Assembly: GCA_029027265.1 (NCBI GenBank)
Contig: CP093061.1
Coordinates: forward strand, 2,728,001 to 2,792,000
DNA: 64,000 nt
Direction of reading: 5' to 3'
Origin: Sulfurospirillum_A sp029027265
Lineage (GTDB): Bacteria; Campylobacterota; Campylobacteria; Campylobacterales; Sulfurospirillaceae
In this document: in pieces, positions 1-8,447 of the stretch
How positions within the stretch are numbered: the first letter of the stretch is position 1
Layout: the number at the start of each line of letters is the position of its first letter
Translations under genes and position numbers: made by a program
The notes under the pieces: generated by a model
What the model was told of the DNA's origin: nothing
The model's input: only the letters and a program-made list of their open reading frames with translations
The model's database searches: none

Positions 1-426
1 GTAACACAGATCATAGAGATATCTGAAATTCTAAAAGAGGAGTTATCTTACCACAACCAACTCGCACACAAAAAAAAAATAATCATAACACACTCTTTAG
101 AAAAAACTCTTTTTAAAATAGACAAAGAGGATTTTATAAGACTAACGAATAATCTAATTTCAAATGCTATTAAATATACCAAAAGAAATGGTCAAATTAA
201 CATTACTCTAAAAAATTCTATTCTAAACGTAGAAGACAATGGTATTGGTATAGCAAAAGACAAACTATCCAAAATTTATGAGCGCTACTACAGGGCAACT
301 AACAGTGTTGGAGGATTTGGCATAGGTTTAAATATAGTTTATTCAATCTATAAAAATTATCATTTAAAAATTGATGTAAAATCAAAACTTCACAAAGGCA
401 CTACTTTCACACTAAATTTTGATTAA
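1..426 (+). CDS. Sensor histidine kinase, C-terminal part (partial)
   Basis: The window opens inside this gene, in frame 1; 141 codons and the TAA remain. The visible part is the HATPase_c ATP-binding domain: N box NNLISNAIKYT, G1 box VEDNGIGI, F box YERYYRA and G2 box GFGIGLNIV are all present. The sensor, HAMP and phospho-acceptor His regions lie outside the window. It ends about 70 bases before a copper efflux operon on the same strand, so it probably forms a CusS-like two-component system with a regulator gene further upstream. That role is inference from position and from the shared promoter repeat described at 434-466. Confidence 0.9.
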   Translation, partial: VTQIIEISEILKEELSYHNQLAHKKKIIITHSLEKTLFKIDKEDFIRLTNNLISNAIKYTKRNGQINITLKNSILNVEDNGIGIAKDKLSKIYERYYRATNSVGGFGIGLNIVYSIYKNYHLKIDVKSKLHKGTTFTLNFD

Positions 427-433
427 AAAAACT

Positions 434-466
434 TTCCACATTGCTTCCACATTAAAACTATATAAT
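434..466 (+). promoter_or_regulatory. Promoter with 11-bp-period direct repeat, copper efflux operon
   Basis: A CCACAT direct repeat (436-441 and 447-452) sits where a -35 box would be, with an 11-bp period, followed by a TATAAT -10 box at 461-466. The same layout with the same distances recurs at 7037-7069. OmpR-family response regulators typically bind direct repeats of about one helical turn, so this is a likely binding site for the regulator paired with the kinase just upstream. The repeat is seen; its function is inferred. Confidence 0.6.
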
Positions 467-497
467 TTTCCTTAAATTAAAATAGGGGAAAATGAAA

Positions 498-1001
498 ATG
501 AAAAAAATTTCAACAATTATTATTGGTTTAAGTTTAATTGCAAGTAATGCTTTATTTGCCGTAGATAACCATATGGGTGATCATATGCATGAAGGCAAAA
601 TGGCAAATCATGAAAAAGAAGCTATGCAAATGATGACATCAATGGATATGTCAAGTAAAAGCGCTAACAAGTCATCTATGTCAAAAGGTGCATACAAAAA
701 CACAATGATGGTCAATGGTTACAGTGTTACACTAAGCTCAATGAAACCTCTAAGCGATGGTAAAAATCCTATGTCAATTATATTGAAAAAAGATGGGAAA
801 ATCATTAAAAATGCTAATGTAAAAATAAAATTTTTTATGACAATGATGCCAGGTATGGAATTTACAGAACAAGCAAAATTAAGTGGGGATAAATATACTA
901 GTAATATAGACTTTAGTATGCAAGGTGAATGGGCATATGAATTAGATTTTAAAACGCGTGATGGAAAAATACACACAGCAAAAGGCAGTGTAAATCTATA
1001 A
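498..1001 (+). CDS. Periplasmic FixH/YtkA-like protein, Met/His-rich
   Basis: First gene of the efflux operon, 167 residues from the preferred start. An AGGGGA ribosome site at 484-489 lies only 2 bases from an ATG at 492 but 8 bases from the in-frame ATG at 498, so 498 is preferred. A signal peptide covers about residues 1-21. It is followed by a Met/His-rich stretch (HMGDHMHEGKM and MQMMTSMDM) that looks suited to binding copper or silver. The C-terminal ~100 residues resemble a YtkA/FixH-like beta-sandwich domain. Its TAA overlaps the next start codon (TAATG). Probable periplasmic metal-binding accessory of the efflux pump; the exact role is unknown. Confidence 0.7.
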   Translation: MKKISTIIIGLSLIASNALFAVDNHMGDHMHEGKMANHEKEAMQMMTSMDMSSKSANKSSMSKGAYKNTMMVNGYSVTLSSMKPLSDGKNPMSIILKKDGKIIKNANVKIKFFMTMMPGMEFTEQAKLSGDKYTSNIDFSMQGEWAYELDFKTRDGKIHTAKGSVNL

Positions 1002-2335
1002 TGATTTTAAAATCTTTATTAATAACCACATTATTAATATCATCAAGTTTTTCACTCGAACTTGATGATTTAACGCTTAAAGCAGTTGTTAAAACATCTT
1101 TAAATAATGATCCATGGTTATCTGGAAATGAATATACCCAAAAAGCAATAGAATCAAAGAGTATAGCCGCTAACACTTTACCTGATCCTAAAATTTCTAT
1201 TACAGCAGCGAGCCTTCCTGTTGATACATTCAATTTTAACCAAGAAGCAATGTCTCAACTAAAAATAGGGATTTCTCAAGTGTTCCCAAGGGGTGATACT
1301 CTAGAAATAAAAAGTGAACAACTCAAATTAAAAGCAAGTCAATTCCCACATCAAAGAGAAGAGAGAAAAAGCAAGGTTACTGTAAAAGTAGCAAAGCTTT
1401 GGTTAGATGCATATAAAGCTCAAGAGAGTATAGCTCTCATTGAAAAAGACCGTTTTTTATTTGAACAGTTAGTAGATATTGCCGAATCAAGTTACGCTAG
1501 TGCCATTGGCAAAACTAGACAACAAGATATTATTCGTGCACAACTTCAACTCACAAGAATAGATGACAGATTAACTAAACTAAAACAAAAAAAAGAGAAG
1601 TTTTTACTAACTCTTTCAGAATGGCTTTACAAAATTTCTAATGAAGATCAAATAGAAGAAAACATATTGAAATCTTTTAGTTTAGTACTGCCAAATACCT
1701 TACCTCAAATCAAAATAATAGACCAAGAAGCATTAAGTTCAAACAATTCAAAACTTTTACTAAAGTACTTTAACGCTCACCCATCTATAAAAATTATTGA
1801 TCAAAAAATAAAAGAAACTTCAAAAGGAATCTCTTTAGCAAAACAAAAATATAAACCTCAGTTTGGTTTTAATGTTAATTATGGTTTTAGAGAGAATTCT
1901 CCAACAGGACAAAAAAGAACAGATCTACTTTCTGCTGGAATATCTTTTGATCTTCCACTCTTTACTAAAAACAAACAAGATCAAGAAGTCCAAGTAGCAG
2001 TACTACAAACAAAATCAGTACAATCTAAAAAGCTTTCTCAACTAAGAGCTATGTTCGCAACTTTTGAAATAAACAAAGCAAATTTAAAGAGATTAAGACA
2101 AAGAGAGACTCTTTATAAGTATCAATTACTTCCACAAATAAGTGAGCAAGCTGAAGCATCTTTAACATCTTATACAAATGATGATGGAAATTTTGTAGAA
2201 GTGGTAAGAGCCCGTATTGCACAGCTTAATGGAAAAATTGATGCTTTAGAGATTAGTGTGGAGATACAAAAGAACATTATTCAATTAAATTATCTTTTTA
2301 TAAAAAAATCAGAGGAAATAATCAATGAAATTTAG
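1001..2335 (+). CDS. TolC/CusC-like outer membrane efflux channel
   Basis: 444 residues with a signal peptide (about 1-18) and two long Gln/Lys/Leu-rich coiled-coil helical regions, as in the outer membrane efflux protein (OEP) family. It would form the outer-membrane exit duct of a tripartite pump, working with the adaptor and RND genes directly downstream. The start overlaps the stop of the previous gene by one base, and its end overlaps the adaptor gene by 11 bases, so the operon is translationally coupled. No Cys lipidation motif is visible after the signal peptide, unlike E. coli CusC, so I give no gene symbol. Confidence 0.85.
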   Translation: MILKSLLITTLLISSSFSLELDDLTLKAVVKTSLNNDPWLSGNEYTQKAIESKSIAANTLPDPKISITAASLPVDTFNFNQEAMSQLKIGISQVFPRGDTLEIKSEQLKLKASQFPHQREERKSKVTVKVAKLWLDAYKAQESIALIEKDRFLFEQLVDIAESSYASAIGKTRQQDIIRAQLQLTRIDDRLTKLKQKKEKFLLTLSEWLYKISNEDQIEENILKSFSLVLPNTLPQIKIIDQEALSSNNSKLLLKYFNAHPSIKIIDQKIKETSKGISLAKQKYKPQFGFNVNYGFRENSPTGQKRTDLLSAGISFDLPLFTKNKQDQEVQVAVLQTKSVQSKKLSQLRAMFATFEINKANLKRLRQRETLYKYQLLPQISEQAEASLTSYTNDDGNFVEVVRARIAQLNGKIDALEISVEIQKNIIQLNYLFIKKSEEIINEI

Positions 2336-3836
2336 TTTTTTAATAATAGGAATTTTTTTAGGTGGAATTATCACTTTTTTTGGCTATTACACTTGGTCAA
2401 AACAAATTCAAAATAGCACTATAAGCAGTGAAAAAAGTGCTGAGAAAAAACCCCTTTACTGGGTTGCTCCAATGGATGCAAACTACAAAAGAGATAAACC
2501 AGGAAAATCTCCTATGGGTATGGATTTAATACCATTTTATGGAAATCAAGGGTCTGGTCCTGATGAAGGAGCAGGAACTATTAAGATTTCATCTGCGGTT
2601 ATAAATAATTTAGGAGTAAGAACAAGTTTAGTTGAATTTAAAACTCTTCACTCCAGAATTGATACTGTTGGTTATGTAAATTTTGATGAAAATTATTTAA
2701 TTCATATTCATCCAAGAGTAAAAGGCTGGATAGAAAAACTTTATGTAAAAGCATCAGGAGACCCTGTCAAAAAAGGGCAAGCACTTTATGAAATTTATTC
2801 GCCTGAAATGGTAAATGCCCAAGAAGAATTACTTTTAGCATTGGATAGAAAAAATCCTCGTTTGATAAAAGCTGCTAAAAATAAACTGCTCTCTTTACAA
2901 GTACCTTCTTCAGCAATTCAAGAAGTAGAAAAAACAAGAAAAGTAAAACAGACTGTTACTTTTTATTCCCCACAAGATGGAATAGTAGATAATCTAAAAA
3001 TTCGTCAAGGTTTTTACGTGCAACCAGGAACAACTATAATGTCCATAGGCTCACTAAAAAAAGTGTGGATAAGCGCTGAAGTATTTGAACGCCAAGCTTC
3101 ACAAATTGCTATCGGAACAGCTGTTGATATGACACTTGAATATCTTCCTGGAACAAAGTGGAATGGTGTGGTTGATTATATCTACCCAACACTTGACACT
3201 AAAACTCGTACAATAAAAGTTCGTGTAAAATTTGACAACAAAGATGAATTGTTAAAACCAGGCATGTTTGCACAAGTAGCTTTACATGGTAAAAAATCAC
3301 CAAAAACTTTAACAATTCTTAAAGAAGCTGTAATCCGTACAGGAAATTCAAATAGAGTCGTTTTAGCTCTAGGCGAAGGAAAATTCAAGTCTATTAACGT
3401 AGAGATTGGACGCTATGATGAAAAATATGCACAAATATTATCAGGACTAAAGGAAGGTGAAAGAGTAGTTACTTCAGCACAATTCTTATTAGACTCAGAA
3501 TCAAGTAAAACTTCTGATTTTAAACGAATGGAAACTCAAAAGAGTGAAGAAAGCAAAACAATAGCTAGCATGGATTCTAAGCCAAAAGACACCCTACCCA
3601 AAGAGTGGGCAAGTGCAACTATAATTAAAATCATAGCTGAAGATAATAAAATAAAAGTCAAACACAGCGCTATTAAAAATTGGAAATGGCCAGAGATGAC
3701 TATGAATTTTGTAGTGGCTGATTCTATAGATTTTACTCAGTTTAAAGAAAATATGTCAATTGACATTGAAATTTCAAAAACAAAAAATAATAAATATATT
3801 ATCTCTGATATACGACCAAGCTCTGAGAAAAAATAA
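2325..3836 (+). CDS. cusB: CusB-type RND adaptor with heavy-metal-binding and CusF domains
   Basis: 503-residue periplasmic membrane-fusion protein. It has an N-terminal membrane anchor or signal (about 1-24) and a heavy-metal-binding domain near residues 45-75 (YWVAPMDANYKRDKPGKSPM then GMDLIPFY). HlyD-type barrel-sandwich and beta-barrel domains follow over about 110-385. The C-terminal segment (about 430-500) resembles the copper/silver chaperone CusF, with His, Trp and two Met ligand candidates in VKHSAIKNWKWPEMTMNF. In E. coli CusF is a separate protein; here the chaperone is fused to the adaptor, an arrangement known from some other CusB homologues. It should hand Cu(I) or Ag(I) to the downstream RND pump. 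Confidence 0.9.
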   Translation: MKFSFLIIGIFLGGIITFFGYYTWSKQIQNSTISSEKSAEKKPLYWVAPMDANYKRDKPGKSPMGMDLIPFYGNQGSGPDEGAGTIKISSAVINNLGVRTSLVEFKTLHSRIDTVGYVNFDENYLIHIHPRVKGWIEKLYVKASGDPVKKGQALYEIYSPEMVNAQEELLLALDRKNPRLIKAAKNKLLSLQVPSSAIQEVEKTRKVKQTVTFYSPQDGIVDNLKIRQGFYVQPGTTIMSIGSLKKVWISAEVFERQASQIAIGTAVDMTLEYLPGTKWNGVVDYIYPTLDTKTRTIKVRVKFDNKDELLKPGMFAQVALHGKKSPKTLTILKEAVIRTGNSNRVVLALGEGKFKSINVEIGRYDEKYAQILSGLKEGERVVTSAQFLLDSESSKTSDFKRMETQKSEESKTIASMDSKPKDTLPKEWASATIIKIIAEDNKIKVKHSAIKNWKWPEMTMNFVVADSIDFTQFKENMSIDIEISKTKNNKYIISDIRPSSEKK

Positions 3837-6800
3837 TGATTAAATCTATAATTTTTTGGTCAGTCAGAAATCGTTTTTTTGTTTTATTGGCAACATTTAT
3901 GATTGTAGCAACTGGACTTTTTTCACTTAAAAATACTCCTGTTGATGCCTTGCCAGATTTATCTGATGTTCAGGTAATAATCAAAACAAGTTATCCAGGG
4001 CAAGCGCCTCAAGTTGTTGAAGACCAAGTTACATATCCACTTACAACAGCCATGCTTTCAGTTCCAGGAGCAGTTACAGTAAGAGGTTACTCTTTTTTTG
4101 GAGATTCATATGTTTATGTTATTTTTGATGAAAAAACAGACCTTTACTGGGCAAGAAGCCGTGTTTTAGAATATTTAAGCCAAGTGGCTTCTTCTTTACC
4201 TGCAAATGCCAAAACACAATTAGGACCAGATGCTACAGGTGTAGGTTGGATTTACTTATATGCATTGACTGATAAGACAGGTAAGCACGATATATCTCAA
4301 CTAAGAAGTCTGCAAGATTGGTTTTTAAAGTATGAACTTCAAACAGTTCCTGGGGTTTCTGAAGTTGCAGTTCTTGGTGGTATGGTTAAACAATATCAAG
4401 TAAAAATTGATCCCGATAAACTAAGAGCATTTGGTATTCCTCTGTCTCTTATAAGTACAGCTATCAAACAAGGTAATCAAGAAATTGGAGCCTCTGTTAT
4501 AGAGATGGCAGAAGCTGAATATATGGTAAGAGTTACTGGTTATTTAGAAAATAAAGAAGACATTGGGAATATCCCACTTGGAGTAAACAACAATGGGACA
4601 CCTCTTCTTTTAAAAGACATTGCACAAATTGAGGTAGGTCCTCAAATGAGAAGAGGAGTTGCTGAATTAAATGGTGAAGGTGAAGTTGTAGGTGGAATTG
4701 TTGTGATGCGTTATGGTGAAAATGCACAAAAAACAATTGAACTTGTAAAAGCCAAACTAGAAGATTTAAAAAAAGGATTACCTGAAGGTGTTGAAATTGT
4801 TCCTGTATATGATAGAAGCAAGTTAATAGAAAGTGCTGTTGATAACTTAACGTTTAAACTACTAGAAGAATTTGGAGTAGTAGCACTAGTATGTATACTG
4901 TTTTTATTTCATGTTCGCTCATCACTTGTAGCAATCGTAAGCTTACCTGTAGGTATATTAGTCGCATTTATAATTATGTATGCTCAAGGATTAAACGCAA
5001 ATATAATGTCTCTTGGAGGAATTGCTATAGCCATTGGAGCCATGATTGATGATGCCATTGTCATGATAGAAAACATGCATAAGCATATGGAAAAAAACCC
5101 ACTGACCAAAGAAAATCGGTGGAATATAGTAGCACAATCGGCAAGTGAAGTTGGTCCTGCTCTGTTTTTTAGTCTTCTTATTATTACAGTTAGTTTTGTA
5201 CCAGTTTTTACACTAGAAGCACAAGAAGGACGAATGTTTGCACCTTTAGCTTTTACTAAAACTTATGCAATGGCGGCATCAGCAGTTTTAGCTATCACAT
5301 TAGTTCCTGTTTTGATGGGTTATTTTATACGAGGAAAAGTTTTACCTGAGCATAAAAATCCAATCAACAGAGCACTCACGGTTATTTATATGCCTGCGTT
5401 AAAAACTGTTCTTAAATTTCCTAAAATGACTCTTTTAGCTTCAGCTATTATTTTGGCTATTGGTATTTGGCCTCTTAATAAAATAGGAAGTGAATTCATA
5501 CCTCCTTTGGATGAAGGCGATTTAATGTATATGCCAACAACATATCCTGGAATCTCTATAGGAAAAGCTCGAGAATTATTGCAACAAACAAATAAACTCA
5601 TTAAGACTGTTCCTGAAGTTATAACGGTCTTTGGAAAAGTAGGTCGTGCAGAGACTGCCACTGATCCTGCTCCATTGACTATGATTGAAACATTTATTCA
5701 ACTCAAACCCAAAAGTGAATGGAGGGAAGGTGTCACAACTAAAAGTTTAAAAAAAGAGTTTGATACTCTTGTAAAGTTTCCCGGTCTCACTAATGCCTGG
5801 GTTATGCCTATAAAAACTCGTATTGACATGTTGGCAACTGGAATTAAAACTCCTATTGGAATTAAAATTGCGGGACCAGAGCTAAGTGTTATTCAAGAAA
5901 TTGGAAAAGATTTAGAAAAAATCATTCAAGATGTACCTGGAACTACTTCGGTGTATTCAGAGAGAGTTGCTGGTGGTCGTTATATAAAAGTTGATATACA
6001 AAGAGAAAAAGCTGCTAGATATGGTCTTAGTATTGCTTATATTCAAAAGATTGTTTCAACTGCGGTAGGAGGTATGAATGTATCTCAGAGCGTTGAAGGA
6101 TTAGAGAGATATCCGATTAATATAAGGTATCCGCAAGATTATAGAGATTCTCCAGAACAGTTATCGATACTGCCTATCATAACTCCAAATGGACAAAGAA
6201 TTACACTTGGTGATGTTGCAAAAGTATTCGTTGAAGATGGTCCTCCGGGTATAAAAAGTGAAAATGCTCGTCTAAATGGTTGGGCATTTATAGATATTGA
6301 AGGTGTTGATATTGGAAGTTATGTGAAAAGTGCACAAAAAGCTGTAAATGAACAACTTAAACTTCCTGCTGGTTATTCAATAGCTTGGTCAGGACAATAC
6401 GAATACATGGAGAGAGCTAAAGAAAAGCTAGTATATGTAGTGCCATTTACACTCTTGATCATTGTTATTTTACTGTATATAAACTTCCGCAACTTAATAG
6501 AAGTAGCAATCATTATGGGAACTCTTCCTCTTGCTATGGTTGGAAGTATTTGGCTAATGTACCTACAAGGGTACAACTTTTCAGTTGCTGTGGCAGTCGG
6601 TTTTATTGCCCTTGCGGGGGTTGCTGTAGAGATCGGTGTAATTATGCTTGTTTATTTGAACCAAGCATACAATAACATGATTATAAAATGTGCAAATCAA
6701 AATTTAATTCCTCGTGAAGAGACATTAAGACACGCTGTATTGCACGGAGCTGGTATGAGAGTTAGACCTGTTATGATGACAGCTGCTGCTGTTATTGCTG

Positions 6801-6970
6801 GATTGTTACCTATATTGTATGGTACAGGAACTGGATCAGAAGTCATGGGAAGAATTGCTGCTCCCATGGTAGGGGGAATGGTAAGTGCCGTAATTCTTAC
6901 ACTGTTGGTATTGCCTGCTGTTTATTTTATGTGGAAAAGAAGAGACATTAATAAGTTAGCAAAAGCATAA
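3836..6970 (+). CDS. cusA: CusA-type Cu(I)/Ag(I) efflux RND transporter
   Basis: 1044-residue inner-membrane proton-driven pump of the heavy-metal-efflux RND family. The start overlaps the cusB stop (TAATG). The TM4 motif AIGAMIDDAIVMIENMHK carries the acidic proton-relay residues. The three Met ligands that define monovalent-metal CusA pumps are kept: about M566 (LMYMPTT), M616 (LTMIETF) and M665 (IDMLATG), matching M573, M623 and M672 of E. coli CusA. This favours Cu(I)/Ag(I) over the divalent metals of CzcA. It is the last gene of the operon, followed by a 15-bp hairpin at 6992. Confidence 0.95.
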   Translation: MIKSIIFWSVRNRFFVLLATFMIVATGLFSLKNTPVDALPDLSDVQVIIKTSYPGQAPQVVEDQVTYPLTTAMLSVPGAVTVRGYSFFGDSYVYVIFDEKTDLYWARSRVLEYLSQVASSLPANAKTQLGPDATGVGWIYLYALTDKTGKHDISQLRSLQDWFLKYELQTVPGVSEVAVLGGMVKQYQVKIDPDKLRAFGIPLSLISTAIKQGNQEIGASVIEMAEAEYMVRVTGYLENKEDIGNIPLGVNNNGTPLLLKDIAQIEVGPQMRRGVAELNGEGEVVGGIVVMRYGENAQKTIELVKAKLEDLKKGLPEGVEIVPVYDRSKLIESAVDNLTFKLLEEFGVVALVCILFLFHVRSSLVAIVSLPVGILVAFIIMYAQGLNANIMSLGGIAIAIGAMIDDAIVMIENMHKHMEKNPLTKENRWNIVAQSASEVGPALFFSLLIITVSFVPVFTLEAQEGRMFAPLAFTKTYAMAASAVLAITLVPVLMGYFIRGKVLPEHKNPINRALTVIYMPALKTVLKFPKMTLLASAIILAIGIWPLNKIGSEFIPPLDEGDLMYMPTTYPGISIGKARELLQQTNKLIKTVPEVITVFGKVGRAETATDPAPLTMIETFIQLKPKSEWREGVTTKSLKKEFDTLVKFPGLTNAWVMPIKTRIDMLATGIKTPIGIKIAGPELSVIQEIGKDLEKIIQDVPGTTSVYSERVAGGRYIKVDIQREKAARYGLSIAYIQKIVSTAVGGMNVSQSVEGLERYPINIRYPQDYRDSPEQLSILPIITPNGQRITLGDVAKVFVEDGPPGIKSENARLNGWAFIDIEGVDIGSYVKSAQKAVNEQLKLPAGYSIAWSGQYEYMERAKEKLVYVVPFTLLIIVILLYINFRNLIEVAIIMGTLPLAMVGSIWLMYLQGYNFSVAVAVGFIALAGVAVEIGVIMLVYLNQAYNNMIIKCANQNLIPREETLRHAVLHGAGMRVRPVMMTAAAVIAGLLPILYGTGTGSEVMGRIAAPMVGGMVSAVILTLLVLPAVYFMWKRRDINKLAKA

Positions 6971-6991
6971 AAATTTATACACGTTATTTAC

Positions 6992-7026
6992 TACTACATG
7001 TAAGGATTTTTTCCTTACATGTAGTA
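6992..7026. terminator. 15-bp hairpin built from two ACATGTA copies
   Basis: Perfect arms at 6992-7006 and 7012-7026 enclose a loop of five T. Each arm contains one copy of the TACATGTA palindrome that recurs across the window. It lies just after cusA and before the next promoter, so transcription termination is likely although no clean T tail follows. Paired inverted copies of a genome-wide repeat at gene ends recall uptake-sequence pairs in Neisseria and Haemophilus. Confidence 0.6.
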
Positions 7027-7036
7027 CTCTAAAAAT

Positions 7037-7069
7037 TTACACATACACTCCACATTAAAAAGATACAAT
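7037..7069 (+). promoter_or_regulatory. Second promoter with the same 11-bp-period repeat
   Basis: ACACAT (7039-7044) and CCACAT (7050-7055) form a direct repeat with an 11-bp period. TACAAT at 7064-7069 starts 14 bases after the second unit begins, exactly as at 436/447/461 before the efflux operon. Both sites also share the bases CCACATTAAAA. This supports joint control of the two operons by one OmpR-family regulator. Confidence 0.6.
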
Positions 7070-7091
7070 TCATCATCAAGGAAGGTTTAAA

Positions 7092-7385
7092 ATGAAATAT
7101 TTACTTAGTTTATTGTTTATTGCTTTATCTCTTTTTGCAAAAGATGAAGGTTCTGTACTTTATAACTCTTGCCAGTACTGTCATGGAACAAAGGCTGAAA
7201 AAGTTTATGTCAATATAGTTCCAAGTATAAAAAACTTGGATGCTAATACTTTGCAAACTATGTTAATCTTATACAAAAAAGGGCAATTAAATACTTATGG
7301 TTTTGAACCGATTATGAAAACACAAATGAAAAATATACCTGAAAGTAAAATACCAATACTTGCAGAGTATATAACAAACTTATAA
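7092..7385 (+). CDS. Small periplasmic cytochrome c
   Basis: 97 residues: a signal peptide (about 1-17), one CXXCH haem c site (CQYCH) and a late Met-containing segment (IMKTQM) that could give the sixth ligand, as in class I monohaem cytochromes. An AAGGAAGG ribosome site stands just before the ATG. It starts a three-gene operon with a DUF411 protein and a Met/His-rich protein. Its promoter matches that of the copper efflux operon, so a redox role in copper tolerance is a reasonable inference, not shown by the sequence. Confidence 0.8.
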   Translation: MKYLLSLLFIALSLFAKDEGSVLYNSCQYCHGTKAEKVYVNIVPSIKNLDANTLQTMLILYKKGQLNTYGFEPIMKTQMKNIPESKIPILAEYITNL

Positions 7386-7396
7386 AAGGAAATAAA

Positions 7397-7831
7397 ATGA
7401 GAAAAATACTACTTTTACTAACAATGGCATTCTCGTTTAGTTATGCTGAAATATCAAAAGATATGGTTGTATATAAAACTCCATATTGTGGCTGCTGTAC
7501 TAACTGGATAGCACAAATGAAAGACAAGGGGCTCAACATAAAAACCATAGTTCAAGACAACTTTGACGCTATGAAAATGAAAAATGGAATCGCTACAAAC
7601 ATGATGTCTTGTCATACTGCGTTTATAGATGGTTACGTTATAGAAGGTCATGTGAACTACTCTGCAATTCAAAGACTTCTGCGTGAAAAACCAAAAGATG
7701 TTGTAGCTCTCAGTGTTCCTGGAATGGTAATAGGAAGTCCTGGAATGGAAATGGGTAACAAAAAAATGCCTTACAACATCATGGCTATCAGAAAAGATGG
7801 CTCTACTTTTATTTATGAAAAACATGAATAG
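7397..7831 (+). CDS. DUF411 (CopG-like) periplasmic protein
   Basis: 144 residues with a signal peptide (about 1-18) and a DUF411 domain. The family motif VYKTPYCGCCTNWIAQM carries the CGCC cysteines, with a further Cys-His in MMSCHTAFIDGYVIEGHV and the later VPGMVIGSPGMEMG. Members of this family are often encoded beside copper-resistance genes and are thought to bind or reduce copper in the periplasm. It sits 11 bases after the cytochrome gene and just before another Met/His-rich secreted protein. Metal specificity is inferred from context. Confidence 0.85.
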   Translation: MRKILLLLTMAFSFSYAEISKDMVVYKTPYCGCCTNWIAQMKDKGLNIKTIVQDNFDAMKMKNGIATNMMSCHTAFIDGYVIEGHVNYSAIQRLLREKPKDVVALSVPGMVIGSPGMEMGNKKMPYNIMAIRKDGSTFIYEKHE

Positions 7832-7838
7832 GAAAATC

Positions 7839-8411
7839 ATGAAAAAAACTTTAATAATTGGCTTTTTATTAAGCAGTGCATTGTATGCAAATGGTGACCA
7901 TGCGGGGAACCACTTACATGAAGGAAAGATGATGAACCATATGAGTAAAGATGGTAAAACCCTCCTGCTTGAAGCTGGAAATGATGTTTTTGGAACTATC
8001 CAAGAGGTGATTAAAAAACTAGAAAGCGATCCAAATACAGATTGGTCAAAAGTAAATATTGAAGCACTAAGAGTTCATCTCGCAGATATGCAAGACATGA
8101 CACTAAATATAAAAGTTTTATCTCAAAAAAACATACCAAATGGGATAGAAGTCACTATAAAAGCTACAACACCTAGAGCAAATAAAGCTTTAAAAAAAGC
8201 ATTTATGGCTCATCCAAGTCAACTAAAACAAGAGACTGGCTGGGATATGGTAGTTAAAAATCAAAATCAAAACTTCACTATCAAAGCAACAACAACAAAA
8301 TCAAATGAGATAGACAAAATCCGAGCCCTTGGGTACATTGGGCTCATGGCATACGGCTCACACCACCAACCACATCATTGGATGATTGCAACTGGTAACA
8401 ACCCACACTAA
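7839..8411 (+). CDS. Secreted Met/His-rich protein of the copper operon
   Basis: 190 residues. An upstream in-frame ATG at 7797 lies inside the DUF411 gene. The ATG at 7839 follows an AGGAAAA ribosome site and begins a clean signal peptide (MKKTLIIGFLLSSALYANG), so it is chosen. Near the N-terminus, GDHAGNHLHEGKMMNHM resembles the Met/His segment of the protein at 498, and the C-terminus is His-rich (GSHHQPHHW). I do not recognise a domain. Probable periplasmic metal-binding protein of the same regulon. Confidence 0.65.
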   Translation: MKKTLIIGFLLSSALYANGDHAGNHLHEGKMMNHMSKDGKTLLLEAGNDVFGTIQEVIKKLESDPNTDWSKVNIEALRVHLADMQDMTLNIKVLSQKNIPNGIEVTIKATTPRANKALKKAFMAHPSQLKQETGWDMVVKNQNQNFTIKATTTKSNEIDKIRALGYIGLMAYGSHHQPHHWMIATGNNPH

Positions 8412-8417
8412 AAACCT

Positions 8418-8447
8418 TTACATGTAGAGGTTTTTTTCTACATGTAA
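8418..8447. terminator. Bidirectional hairpin inside the kinase 3' end
   Basis: Ten-base arms TTACATGTAG (8418-8427) and CTACATGTAA (8438-8447) enclose a T-rich loop. The left arm contains the stop codon of the minus-strand kinase gene, so the last ten codons of that gene form the hairpin. It separates two convergent genes and could end transcription in both directions. Confidence 0.55.

Noticed and set aside
7797..7838. Upstream ATG for the Met/His-rich protein
   Set aside because: It lies within the DUF411 gene; ATG 7839 has its own ribosome site and begins a proper signal peptide.
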